A stretch of DNA of 37,838 bases from Smithellaceae bacterium (GTDB lineage: Bacteria > Desulfobacterota > Syntrophia > Syntrophales > Smithellaceae). The notes below the pieces were generated by a model. It was not told the DNA's origin. It saw only the letters and a program-made list of their open reading frames with translations, and did not search any database. The translations under genes and the position numbers were made by a program. The stretch spans positions 1 to 37,838 of the forward strand of contig JAQUVQ010000025.1 in assembly GCA_028693285.1 (NCBI GenBank), given 5' to 3'. Shown one piece after another: positions 14,643-23,131 of the stretch (the stretch's first letter is position 1; every line of letters starts with the position of its first letter).

Positions 14643-14917
14643 AGGGAAAAACAGAGCCGGTGAACATCTACGAAGTGCTCGATTACCATACCGACGAAAC
14701 GTACCCCAACCTTATGGACGCCATCCATCATTTCTCGGACGGCCTGGAATGCTATCAGAAGGGGCAGTGGGACAGGGCGATGGAGGCGTTCCGGCGCGGA
14801 TTGTCTCAAAACGGCGGCGATCAGCTTTCCCGGATGTATATCGACCGCTGCGAATACATGAAAAACCACCCGCCGTCCGGCGAGTGGAACGGCGTCTTCG
14901 TCATGACGTCAAAGTAA
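14627..14917 (+). pseudogene. C-terminal remnant of an adenylate/guanylate cyclase with TPR tail
   Basis: The frame reads DRVVVKGKTEPVNIYEVLDY, the strand and turn that end class III nucleotide cyclase domains, followed by a TPR-like helix pair (GLECYQKGQWDRAMEAFRRGL) and the tail PPSGEWNGVFVM common at the end of this cyclase type. About 97 codons remain; the catalytic domain and any sensor part are missing. The frame opens after a TGA at 14594-14596, and homology begins sharply at 14627. A GTG at 14633 could start translation but would give a non-catalytic stub. Best read as the leftover of a deletion. Confidence 0.7.
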
Positions 14918-14940
14918 GCGCGCAAAAAAAGTCTCAGGCC

Positions 14941-15318
14941 TTACGTCGAGGATTCCAAAACGCTTTTCTGAATGGCGTCGAAATACTCGTCGGCTTCCTT
15001 CGTGCCGGCAAACAGCTTCATTCCCTTCAGCAGGTTGGCAATCTCAAAAACCTTCTCGATTTGCGGCTGCACATTCATCATGTAAACGGCGCCGCCCTGG
15101 CCGGACATGAATCGCCTCGTTTTCAAAATGATGCGCAGGCCCATGCTGGAAATATAATTCAGGCCGGTCATGTCGAAGACGATGGCCCTGGTTTCGGGCA
15201 GCAGGATCGACGTAATCTTTTCGTCGCATTCTCCGGCGGTTGTCTGGTCAAGCCGTCCGATGAGCGAAACGAACCAGAACCCGGGCCTTTTGGTTTCCAC
15301 GCTGATCGTGAGAGACAT
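14941..15318 (-). CDS. STAS-domain protein (anti-sigma-factor antagonist type)
   Basis: 125 residues. The STAS fold shows in the FDMTGLNYISSMGLRIIL region (about 48-65): a strand, then the loop that holds the phosphorylatable serine (Ser58 by alignment to the canonical D-S-S-G), then a helix. Such proteins bind anti-sigma factors or partner kinases, and phosphorylation switches them off. The next helical part carries NVQPQIEKVFEIANL, also typical. No partner kinase or phosphatase is in the window. AAGGAG is 7 bases before the ATG. Last gene of the minus-strand run, 43 bases after hisC, though its link to that run is positional only. Confidence 0.85.
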   Translation of the reverse strand: MSLTISVETKRPGFWFVSLIGRLDQTTAGECDEKITSILLPETRAIVFDMTGLNYISSMGLRIILKTRRFMSGQGGAVYMMNVQPQIEKVFEIANLLKGMKLFAGTKEADEYFDAIQKSVLESST

Positions 15319-15361
15319 TGCCTTTCTCCTTATCGTGAAATCGAAACGCCGCCCGTGAAAA

Positions 15362-16435
15362 TCATTCCGCGGGCTTTTCGCAAATTCGTGCGACGACTTC
15401 CAGAAAGAGGTCCATTTCCCCGTCGGTTCCGATGCTCACCCGAAGGAAACGATCGATTCTGGGCTTGTCGAAAAAGCGCACAAGAATCCCCTGCTCCCTC
15501 AGCTTTTGGAAAAGAACGCGGGCGGGTTGCTGCGGGTGGCTGATAAATAGAAAGTTGGCCTGCGACGGAAGAACCCGGAATCCGAAATTTACCAGCGCCT
15601 GCGCCACCCTGCCGCGGGTCCGGACAATCTTCGATTTTGTTTCCTCAAAATACGCGGCGTCCCCGATGGCTTCCCTTGCGCCCGCCTGGGCCAGACGGTC
15701 AATCGTGTAGGAGTTGATGGAGTCTTTAATCCGGATGATTCCCTCGATCAGCTCTTTTCCGCCCAGGGCAAATCCCACCCGCAGTCCGGCCAGCGAACAG
15801 GATTTGGACAGCGTTCGGATCACCAGCAGATTCGGAAAGCGGCTGATCAGGCCGACGGACGATTCGCCTCCGAAATCGACATAGGCTTCGTCCAGCACCA
15901 CGACGCTGTTTTCATTGTGCCGCAAAATCCTTTCGATGGTTTCAAGCGGCACACCCATGCCGGTGGGCGCGTTGGGATTGGCAATGAGGATTCCCCCGTT
16001 TTCCTGAAGATAGCCTTCAACCGGCAAACGGAATTCTTCATCGAGCGGAATCAGACGACAGGGAATATGAAAAAGCTGCGCGTACACGGGATAGAAGCTG
16101 TAGGTGACGTCGGCAAAAAGTATGGGAAGGCCCGCCGGCTCGAAAAAAGCCGGAAAGCAGAAGGCCAGGAGTTCATCCGAGCCGTTGCCGATAAACACGT
16201 TCTCCCTCTCGATGCCGAAGGACGAGGCGACGGCGTCTCTCAGCGCATCGGCCGACGGATCCGGATAAAGCCGCAGCGTCTCGTCGGCCGCGCGCCGGAT
16301 GGCGTCGAGAACCTTCGGTGAAGGCGGGTACGGGTTTTCGTTGGTGTTGAGCTTGATGTATTTCCGGTCTTTTGGCTGTTCTCCCGGAACATAAGGCTTG
16401 ATGCTTTTGGCTGTCTGGCTCCAGAACCGGCTCAT
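15362..16435 (-). CDS. hisC: histidinol-phosphate aminotransferase
   Basis: 357 residues, normal for HisC, a PLP enzyme that transaminates imidazole acetol phosphate in histidine synthesis. The start KLNTNENPYPPSP is the HisC substrate-arm signature, the PLP phosphate region GNGSDELL is near 82, the NPNAPTG strand near 153, the Asp of VVLDEAYVDF near 182, and the Schiff-base lysine lies in TLSKSCSLAGLRVGF near 211. No other his gene adjoins it, so it is an orphan within a lipid-metabolism run. Other class I aminotransferases that use aromatic substrates share this pattern. Confidence 0.92.
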   Translation of the reverse strand: MSRFWSQTAKSIKPYVPGEQPKDRKYIKLNTNENPYPPSPKVLDAIRRAADETLRLYPDPSADALRDAVASSFGIERENVFIGNGSDELLAFCFPAFFEPAGLPILFADVTYSFYPVYAQLFHIPCRLIPLDEEFRLPVEGYLQENGGILIANPNAPTGMGVPLETIERILRHNENSVVVLDEAYVDFGGESSVGLISRFPNLLVIRTLSKSCSLAGLRVGFALGGKELIEGIIRIKDSINSYTIDRLAQAGAREAIGDAAYFEETKSKIVRTRGRVAQALVNFGFRVLPSQANFLFISHPQQPARVLFQKLREQGILVRFFDKPRIDRFLRVSIGTDGEMDLFLEVVARICEKPAE

Positions 16436-16505
16436 ATCCGCTCATCCGTTGGTTGTCTTTTTACACTTTGCAGATTTCATATAGGAAACGCGCCAAAATT
16501 TCCAT

Positions 16506-17417
16506 TCATATCTTAAAGATGCCGCTCAAAATGTATCCCGCCGCGATCAGCGCCTGGGTAAGCAGGACCAGCAGAACATTGGCGGACATGGCTTTAAGCA
16601 GCGTTTCCCTGTCGTCATACCGCAGGGCTCGTTTGATGACACGAACGGCAATGGGAAAGGTCAGCACGGACAAAAGCGTGAAGGCGGGCATGGAACCGAA
16701 GAGGACCGCGCCAATCACCCAGCAATAAACCAGCACGGTGAAGAAAGAGAAAAAATAAGCCGCATTTTTCTTTCCGGCGACGATCGGCAGCGTCCGCCTG
16801 CCCACGGTGATATCCGCTTCCACGTCCGGAAACTCATTGATCAAAAGCAGGTTATGCACCAGGAAAAATGAAGGCATCGAGGCGATGAAGGCGCTCATCG
16901 AATACGCGCCGGTGTGAACGAAATAGGCGCCCATGACCGGCAGGATGCCCAATCCCAGGCCGGGCGACCACTCGGGGTATCCCATCTTGAGGATGAACGG
17001 GGTGTAAAAAACAATCAGAGCGGCGGCCGCCGCAAGCAGCGGTAGCAGCATCCAGCCCGATTTCACAACAAAGAACCAGGCGATCGGAATCAGGATGGCA
17101 AAGCAGGCAATCCCCAGCCACAGGATCCGGGAAACCGTCAGTTGGCCCGTCGGCGCCGCGCCGCTTCCGCCGCTGAAAGGGGTGCGCTGCGTTTTATAAT
17201 CCAGGCCGCTTCGGGCATCGAAATAATCGTTGAAAATATTCACGCCCGCGTGGGCCACCAGAAGGCCGAACGTGGCCAGAAGCGCGTAGCCGAAATAAAA
17301 CGGCGAGCCGAAGAGCCGGGATTCATACCAGGCGACAGCGGCTCCCAGAACGCCCAGCGTGAGCGCCAGGATCAGAAAAGGGATGCGAATAACGGTGATG
17401 ATGCCTTTAAATGTCAT
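16506..17417 (-). CDS. UbiA-family prenyltransferase (MenA-like)
   Basis: 303 residues with about eight or nine hydrophobic segments. The two Asp-rich motifs are clear: NDYFDARSGLD at about 63-73 and EFPDVEADITVGRRTLP at about 191-207; they bind the magnesium-prenyl-diphosphate. The enzyme attaches a prenyl chain to an aromatic acceptor. The NDYFD spacing and short loops resemble 1,4-dihydroxy-2-naphthoate prenyltransferase, so a menaquinone role is likely but unproven. The ATG at 17417 is preferred (GGA 7 bases upstream) over a TTG at 17435. Separated by 70 bases from hisC. Confidence 0.85.
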   Translation of the reverse strand: MTFKGIITVIRIPFLILALTLGVLGAAVAWYESRLFGSPFYFGYALLATFGLLVAHAGVNIFNDYFDARSGLDYKTQRTPFSGGSGAAPTGQLTVSRILWLGIACFAILIPIAWFFVVKSGWMLLPLLAAAAALIVFYTPFILKMGYPEWSPGLGLGILPVMGAYFVHTGAYSMSAFIASMPSFFLVHNLLLINEFPDVEADITVGRRTLPIVAGKKNAAYFFSFFTVLVYCWVIGAVLFGSMPAFTLLSVLTFPIAVRVIKRALRYDDRETLLKAMSANVLLVLLTQALIAAGYILSGIFKI

Positions 17418-17509
17418 GAGTTTGTCCGTTGACAATCCTTTCTGTGAAATCGGACTGCTCTTTAGCAGAGGATGCCTCTTCTTGGCAAACCAATTCTTCA
17501 GGACATCCG

Positions 17510-18127
17510 CTAAAAAGTTGCCGGCTCACCGGTCATTTCCCGGGCCGGATACGGTTTCAATACTTCGGCAAGAAGGGCGGGATTTTGAATTTCCGGATTC
17601 AGCCACAGGTCCTGCCCGGCCTTGGGCACGATCACCGGCATGCGGTCGTGAACCGGCGCTACAACCTCGTTGGCTCTCGTCGTGATGATCGTGCAGGTGT
17701 CGAGCGGTTTTTGACCGGCGGGCGCCCACCGCTCATAGAGGCCGGCAAAAACAAACGGTTCTTTCGATTTCAGTCCGAATTGGAAAAGTTTTTTCGGCGT
17801 CCCGTCTTTTTTCCATTCGTAAAATCCGTCGGCGGGAATCAGACATCGTCGCTTCCGGAAGGCGTTTTGGAAGGAGGGTTTTTCCGCGATCGTCTCCGCG
17901 CGGGCATTGATGAGCCTCGCGCCGATGGACGGGTCTTTCGCCCAGAAGGGAACCAGCCCCCACAAAAAAGAAGCCAGCCTATTCCCGCCGGCGGTACGGA
18001 TCACCGCGGGAATATGCCGGCCCGGATGGATGTTGCGCTCAGGCAAAAACGGAAGGGAAGCATCGGCCGCGCCAAAGCTTTGCGCGACAACCGATAAATC
18101 CGTGATCAACAAAAACCTTCCGCACAT
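17510..18127 (-). CDS. SRAP-domain protein (HMCES/YedK type)
   Basis: 205 residues. SRAP proteins form a thiazolidine crosslink with abasic sites in single-stranded DNA and shield them. The catalytic Cys2 follows the initiator Met (MCGRF), as required. The other conserved residues are visible: NARAET near 74, GFYEW with the catalytic Glu near 105, and HDRMPV with the His near 160. Length fits bacterial YedK (222). It begins 18 bases after the 3-hydroxyacyl-CoA dehydrogenase gene and is probably transcribed with it. Confidence 0.93.
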   Translation of the reverse strand: MCGRFLLITDLSVVAQSFGAADASLPFLPERNIHPGRHIPAVIRTAGGNRLASFLWGLVPFWAKDPSIGARLINARAETIAEKPSFQNAFRKRRCLIPADGFYEWKKDGTPKKLFQFGLKSKEPFVFAGLYERWAPAGQKPLDTCTIITTRANEVVAPVHDRMPVIVPKAGQDLWLNPEIQNPALLAEVLKPYPAREMTGEPATF

Positions 18128-18145
18128 GGGCTTTTTAGATTTGCC

Positions 18146-19297
18146 TCACAGTTTGATCTTGCCCTCTTTCAGGGTATTCGTGGGTTTGAAGATGTCCAGG
18201 GGGAATTTTTTGTAAATTTCACCCAGCTTGAACACCAGCTCCGGGTACCCGATGCCCTGGGCCAGCGCAAAGGGGCCAAAGGGCGAGCCGCCGCCGTTGG
18301 CCATCGCCAGATCGATCTCCTTGGGGTCGTCCGCAACGCCCTCTTCCAGAAGCTTCGTGGCTTCGTTGACCTGCAGCGCGATGAGCTGGTTGATGTCGTA
18401 TTCCTTGGTCGCCTTCGCCAGATCGATGGCGGGCCTGCCGGCCGACCAGTCATAAAATCCCCTGCCGGTTTTCTTGCCCAGATGGTTGATTTTCAGGTAG
18501 GACATCATCGCCTCGGAGGGCTTGTAGTCCGGGGACAGAACCTGCGCGAAATACTCCAGTCCGTGCGCGGCCACGTCGATGCCGACATAGTCCACCAGTT
18601 CAAACGGCGCCATCGCCATCAGGGGCTTGAACGCGGCGTCGAACTCTTCCGGCGTCGGATGGCCCGCTTCCAGGATTTTGGACAGCAGAACCAGCGTCGG
18701 TTCGTTGATCCGGTTGTAGATGAAGCCGGGAGAATCCTTCTTGACGATCACGGGAACCTTTTTGATTTTTTTGGCAATGTCATAGCCGATCTGAACGGAT
18801 TCGTCGGACGTGCCCCTGCCCTTGATCACTTCCACCAGCTTCATCAAAATGGCCGGATTGAAAAAATGATAGCCGATGACCTTGTCGGGCCGCTGCGTGG
18901 CGGAGGCAATCTCGGTGATGCTGATGTTGGAAGTATTGGAGGCCAGAATGGCGTGCTTCGGCGCGTACTGGTCGATTTCGGCAAAAACGCTCTTTTTGAT
19001 TTCCAGCTTTTCGGGCACGGCCTCAATAATGAAATCCGCGTCCTTTACGGCTTCCTTCAGGTCCACCATCGGGATCAGCCGCACAAGCGCGTGGGCAAAG
19101 GCATCCGGTGTGATCTTGCCCTTCTCTTTGAATTTTTCCAGGCTCTTGATGATCCCGGCGACGCCTTTATCGACGAACTTCTGATCGATGTCGCGAAGAA
19201 CGACCGTATATCCGCCCAGCAGGCAGGACGCCGCGATTCCGTGCCCCATATCCCCCGCGCCGATCATGGCAATCTTTTTTACATCTTCAGCTTTCAT
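18146..19297 (-). CDS. 3-hydroxyacyl-CoA dehydrogenase
   Basis: 383 residues. The NAD-binding loop GAGDMGHGIA (residues 13-22) begins a Rossmann domain; the region EAVPEKLEIKKSVFAEID and ASNTSNISITEIA follow in the expected order, with FFNPAILMKLVEVIKG marking the catalytic-His loop near 140. The protein has two 3HCDH C-terminal-type domains, so it is longer than a stand-alone HBD (about 280) and resembles the dehydrogenase half of FadB. No enoyl-CoA hydratase domain is present. AAAGGAG lies 7 bases before the ATG at 19297; an in-frame start at 19366 overlaps the preceding gene. It oxidises 3-hydroxyacyl-CoA in beta-oxidation. Confidence 0.92.
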   Translation of the reverse strand: MKAEDVKKIAMIGAGDMGHGIAASCLLGGYTVVLRDIDQKFVDKGVAGIIKSLEKFKEKGKITPDAFAHALVRLIPMVDLKEAVKDADFIIEAVPEKLEIKKSVFAEIDQYAPKHAILASNTSNISITEIASATQRPDKVIGYHFFNPAILMKLVEVIKGRGTSDESVQIGYDIAKKIKKVPVIVKKDSPGFIYNRINEPTLVLLSKILEAGHPTPEEFDAAFKPLMAMAPFELVDYVGIDVAAHGLEYFAQVLSPDYKPSEAMMSYLKINHLGKKTGRGFYDWSAGRPAIDLAKATKEYDINQLIALQVNEATKLLEEGVADDPKEIDLAMANGGGSPFGPFALAQGIGYPELVFKLGEIYKKFPLDIFKPTNTLKEGKIKL

Positions 19298-19362
19298 GTT
19301 GCATCTCCTTTTCTGAAATGAATAATCAGGCGGGAAACGGTTTCGTTTCCCGCGATTGTGCC

Positions 19363-21033
19363 TCATTTTTTCAACTTGGCCAGCTCTTCATCCCGCAGGA
19401 CCTTGCGCAGAATCTTGCCGACGGCCGACTTGGGAACGGCCTCACGGAATTCCACGATCTTGGGCACCTTGTAGGCCGTCATCTTCTGTTTGCAGTAATC
19501 GATGATCTCCTCCTCGCTGGATTTTTCACCGGACTTCAGGACGACAAATATCTTCACCGTCTCGCCGCGGTAATCATGCGGAATGCCGACGGCCACCGCT
19601 TCGGCCACCTTGGGATGCTCGTAGAGGACCTCCTCGATCTCCCGCGGATAAATATTGAAGCCGCCGGCGATGATCATGTCTTTCTTGCGGTCCACGATAA
19701 AGATGAAGCCGTCTTCATCCACCTGCGCGATGTCGCCGGTGTGCAGCCAGCCGTCGCGAAGCTGGTTTCTGGTTTCCTCCGGATTGTTCCAGTATTCCTT
19801 CATGACGGTCGGCCCCTTGACGAGCAGTTCGCCAGGCTCGCCCGGTTTGACGTCTTCCACGCCGTTTTCCACGTCCACCAGGCGGAAATCATTGTCCGCC
19901 ATGGGAATGCCGATGGAGCCGGCCTTGTTGTAGGCAAGCGGATTGGCAATCGTAATGGAGCTGGTTTCGCTCAGGCCGTATCCCTCGTTGAAGGTGATGC
20001 CCAGGTCGATTACGCGTTCGATCAGCTCCACGGGCATCGGCGCGCCGCCGGAATTCAGCAGGCCGATGTACCGGCCCAGATCAAGATTGGCCGCCTTGGG
20101 ATGGTTGACGATCGCGGTGATCATGGTGGGAACCGCCGGGAAATAGGTGATATGCCCGGCCTTGACAATCGTGTCCAGAATTTCATCGATGTCAAAGCGC
20201 GGAACGATCACCTGTGTGGCGCACCCGAAAAACGACCAGTTCATGGCCACGACATTGCCGTAAACATGGAAAAAGGGAAGAACGCACAGAGCGCTGCGTT
20301 CCTGATGCGGCATCGAGTGGGGCGAGTAGCTCCCGGGCGACGCCCACAGACCGGCCTGAAAGGTGGCGGCCACCAGGTTGCCGTGCGTCAAAAGCGCGCC
20401 CTTGGGAAAGCCCGTCGTGCCGCCGGTAAACTGAATCATCGCCGGATCCGAAGGCACAATCGGCACGCGGGGCGGACGCGTGTCCTTGCAGTTTTCGATC
20501 AGTTCGGAAAAATGCAGCCAGCCTTCCTCCAGATCGAGGCTTTTGGCGGTGCTCACGCCCAGCCCGTTGATGTAGTCCGTGATCTTCGTCACGATGACGC
20601 GCCTGAGGCCCGTTGCCGCAGCCGTCTTGCGGACGTTGTCCAGAAACATATCAAACGTGATCATGGTTTCCATCGAGGTGTTCTCCACGATGAACTGGAG
20701 TTCGTTCACCGTGTAAAGCGGATTCATGTTCACAACGATTGCGCCCAGATGCATGACGGCCAGGTAGGCAACGATAAACTGCGGGCAGTTGGGCAGATGA
20801 ATGCCCACGCGGTCGCCTTTTTTCACGCCCTGCGCGGCCAGCGCGTTGGCCAGCCGGAGCACCTGCTCGCGGACCTGCCAGAAGGTCAGCTCGGTTCCGT
20901 AGAAACTGGTGCAGACCTTGTTCGGCTGAACGCCGGCGGTCAGCTGAAAGATCCTCTGCGCCGGAAACTGGGGATAGCGGATTGTCTGAGGGACATAGTA
21001 GTCATAAAATTTCTGCCAGGGTCTCTCTGCCAT
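19363..21033 (-). CDS. long-chain fatty-acid-CoA ligase
   Basis: 556 residues. The ATP loop QFTGGTTGFPKGAL lies near residue 172, the adenylate-binding YGLSETSS near 340, the hinge LHTGDIAQ and DRKKDMIIAGGFNIYP near 425-450, and the C-terminal catalytic-lysine motif near 535 (SAVGKILRK). Size and motif spacing match FadD-type enzymes, which activate fatty acids to acyl-CoA for oxidation. It sits 65 bases upstream of the 3-hydroxyacyl-CoA dehydrogenase gene and 109 bases downstream of the acyl-CoA dehydrogenase gene on the same strand, consistent with one catabolic transcript. Confidence 0.92.
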   Translation of the reverse strand: MAERPWQKFYDYYVPQTIRYPQFPAQRIFQLTAGVQPNKVCTSFYGTELTFWQVREQVLRLANALAAQGVKKGDRVGIHLPNCPQFIVAYLAVMHLGAIVVNMNPLYTVNELQFIVENTSMETMITFDMFLDNVRKTAAATGLRRVIVTKITDYINGLGVSTAKSLDLEEGWLHFSELIENCKDTRPPRVPIVPSDPAMIQFTGGTTGFPKGALLTHGNLVAATFQAGLWASPGSYSPHSMPHQERSALCVLPFFHVYGNVVAMNWSFFGCATQVIVPRFDIDEILDTIVKAGHITYFPAVPTMITAIVNHPKAANLDLGRYIGLLNSGGAPMPVELIERVIDLGITFNEGYGLSETSSITIANPLAYNKAGSIGIPMADNDFRLVDVENGVEDVKPGEPGELLVKGPTVMKEYWNNPEETRNQLRDGWLHTGDIAQVDEDGFIFIVDRKKDMIIAGGFNIYPREIEEVLYEHPKVAEAVAVGIPHDYRGETVKIFVVLKSGEKSSEEEIIDYCKQKMTAYKVPKIVEFREAVPKSAVGKILRKVLRDEELAKLKK

Positions 21034-21142
21034 CTTGTAAACCTCCTTTGCCAGTCGTGATCAGACGCGCGGAGCGGTCCCGCCGGTCCCCTCCCCGCGA
21101 CGGTTGTTGTCAGCCTCTTTATTCCCGGTGTTTCAGGCGTCG

Positions 21143-23017
21143 CTACTCCTTCAGCGCGCCGGTGAAGTTTTCGGATTCGACCTTGATCGCCGCGCCCTCG
21201 TTGTTCATCACGCACTCCACCCGGCCGAAGAATTTTGGAAATTCCGCGCCGATAAAAAACTGCGCCGAGAGCACCCGGCCGTTGTAGTAGGCGGCTTCGG
21301 GATTGGTTTCCAGAATCTTTTTGCGGTCCGCGCCTTTGGCGTCGCCCAGAAGCTCCCTGGACTTCGGAAGGGTAATCGTCAGGCTCCACAGGTGCAGCCA
21401 AGCCACGATCAGCGGGAACATCGCCTGCTGCATCGGCGTGGCGTTGGCCACCAGCGCCAGGAACTTGCCTTCCTGAAGCTGCTTCACCATCATGCTGATG
21501 ATTTCATCGAATTTCGCGATGCCGCGCTCCACCGGGGCGACGTACCGCTCGTCCACGATGCCCTTGGCCCTGGCAACGGTGTCCGCGAAATATTTCTTCA
21601 GCATCTGATAATTGTACATATCCTTGTTCATCAGGATCTTGCGCATCTGCAGATCCAGCGACTGAATCGCGTTGGTGCCTTCGTAGATCGAGAAAACCTT
21701 GACGTCGCGGGCATACTGCTCGACCGGGTATTCCTGGCAGTAGCCGTAGCCGCCGTAAACCTGCATGGCTTCCGCCGTCACCAGCCAGGCGGCGTCCGAA
21801 ATGCCTGCTTTCACGATGGGGGTCAAAATTTCAACGATGCCCGTCGCCGTCTTCACTTCTTCGGGCGACTGGGAGTAATGCATGATGTCTTCATGATAGG
21901 CAAGGAAGAGGCAGAGCATGCGCATGCCCTCGATCGTGCTCTTCATATACAGCAGCATTCTTTTCACGTCCGGGTGCTCGATGATCGCAACCCGGGGCGC
22001 CTTGGGATTCATGGACTGCGTGATATGGACGCCCTGGACGCGGTTGCGGGCGTATGTAATGGCGTGCATGTAAGCGGCTGAGGACACGGCCTCGGCCTGA
22101 ACGCCGGTGTGGATGCGGGCCGCGTTCATGAGCATGAACATGACCTTCATCCCTTCGCATTCCTTGCCCAGAAGGTAGCCGATGCACTTGCCGTTGTCGC
22201 CGAAGTTGAGCGTCGAGGTGGCGTTGCCCTTGAGCCCCATCTTGTGTTCGATGCCGGTGCAGTAAACATCGTTTCGCTCGCCAAGCGTCAGGTCGGGGTT
22301 GACCAGGAACTTGGGCACGACGAAGATGGAAATGCCCTTTGTCCCTTCCGGGTCGCCTTCGATGCGCGCCAGCACGGGATGGATGATGTTTTCCGTCATG
22401 TCATGCTCGCCGTTGGAGATGAAGATTTTCTGGCCGGAAATGAGAAACGTGCCGTCGGGCTGCCGAATGGCCTTGGTCTTGAGCGCTCCCAGGTCGGAGC
22501 CCGCGCCGGGTTCGGTCAGGCACATCGTGCCGCCCCATTTGCCTTCGAACATTTTGGGAAGAAAAGTGTTTTTCACTTCTTCGGAACCGAACGACTGAAT
22601 AATGTGGATGGCGCCCGTAATGGCGCCGCAGTACATGGTCAGCGCCGTGTTGCCCGCGTTGAAATACTCGGCCGCCGCCATCGAAATCGACGAGGGCATT
22701 CCCATTCCGCCGATTTCCTGCGGAAACGCCAGCGAGTGAAAACCCGCCTCGATATAGGCGTTGAATCCCTTGTGGAAGGATTCCGGAACCTTGACGGAAT
22801 TGGTCTTGGGATCAAACTTCAATCCGACTGTGTCGCCGTCGCGGTTTGACGTATAAAACTGCTGCAGGGCGATTTTTTCGGCCAGTTCCAGCGTATCCTC
22901 GTACACCGGGCGATCGAATTCTTTCAGACGATCAAACCGGTTGAGTTTTTCCAGCTCCAGCATTTCAAACAGGGTAAAACGGACATCACGGGAATCGACT
23001 AACTGATTTAACGACAT
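21143..23017 (-). CDS. acyl-CoA dehydrogenase (large, about 620-residue type)
   Basis: 624 residues, longer than the classical 380-residue enzymes and like the FadE5/DmdC group that adds a C-terminal helical domain. The FAD-binding block MCLTEPGAGSDLGALKT is near 155, the middle strand and helix regions follow, GGYGYCQEYPVEQYARD near 430, and the likely catalytic Glu is in SIYEGTNAIQ near 450. It introduces the 2,3-double bond of acyl-CoA and passes electrons to an electron-transfer flavoprotein, which is not in the window. AGGAGG stands before the ATG at 23017. First gene of the beta-oxidation run; divergent from rsmB. Confidence 0.93.
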   Translation of the reverse strand: MSLNQLVDSRDVRFTLFEMLELEKLNRFDRLKEFDRPVYEDTLELAEKIALQQFYTSNRDGDTVGLKFDPKTNSVKVPESFHKGFNAYIEAGFHSLAFPQEIGGMGMPSSISMAAAEYFNAGNTALTMYCGAITGAIHIIQSFGSEEVKNTFLPKMFEGKWGGTMCLTEPGAGSDLGALKTKAIRQPDGTFLISGQKIFISNGEHDMTENIIHPVLARIEGDPEGTKGISIFVVPKFLVNPDLTLGERNDVYCTGIEHKMGLKGNATSTLNFGDNGKCIGYLLGKECEGMKVMFMLMNAARIHTGVQAEAVSSAAYMHAITYARNRVQGVHITQSMNPKAPRVAIIEHPDVKRMLLYMKSTIEGMRMLCLFLAYHEDIMHYSQSPEEVKTATGIVEILTPIVKAGISDAAWLVTAEAMQVYGGYGYCQEYPVEQYARDVKVFSIYEGTNAIQSLDLQMRKILMNKDMYNYQMLKKYFADTVARAKGIVDERYVAPVERGIAKFDEIISMMVKQLQEGKFLALVANATPMQQAMFPLIVAWLHLWSLTITLPKSRELLGDAKGADRKKILETNPEAAYYNGRVLSAQFFIGAEFPKFFGRVECVMNNEGAAIKVESENFTGALKE

Positions 23018-23131
23018 ACCTGCCTCCTTTGATAATTTTACAACGAGTGTTTGTTGTTTTTCTTAACAGAACAATTGCGAAAAGCAAGAAATATATTGTG
23101 AATCAAACCGGGTTTTACTATACGAGACAAA

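Noticed and set aside
19318-21060. 580-codon open frame on the plus strand opposite the fatty-acid-CoA ligase gene
   Set aside because: It mirrors a well-supported enzyme with all motifs. The antisense product has no recognisable domain and is rich in His, Asp and Gly, typical of a shadow in GC-rich DNA.
23096-23124. Weak promoter-like pair before rsmB (TTGTGA, 17 bases, TATACG)
   Set aside because: Only four of six bases match in each box, and transcription would begin at the start codon itself.
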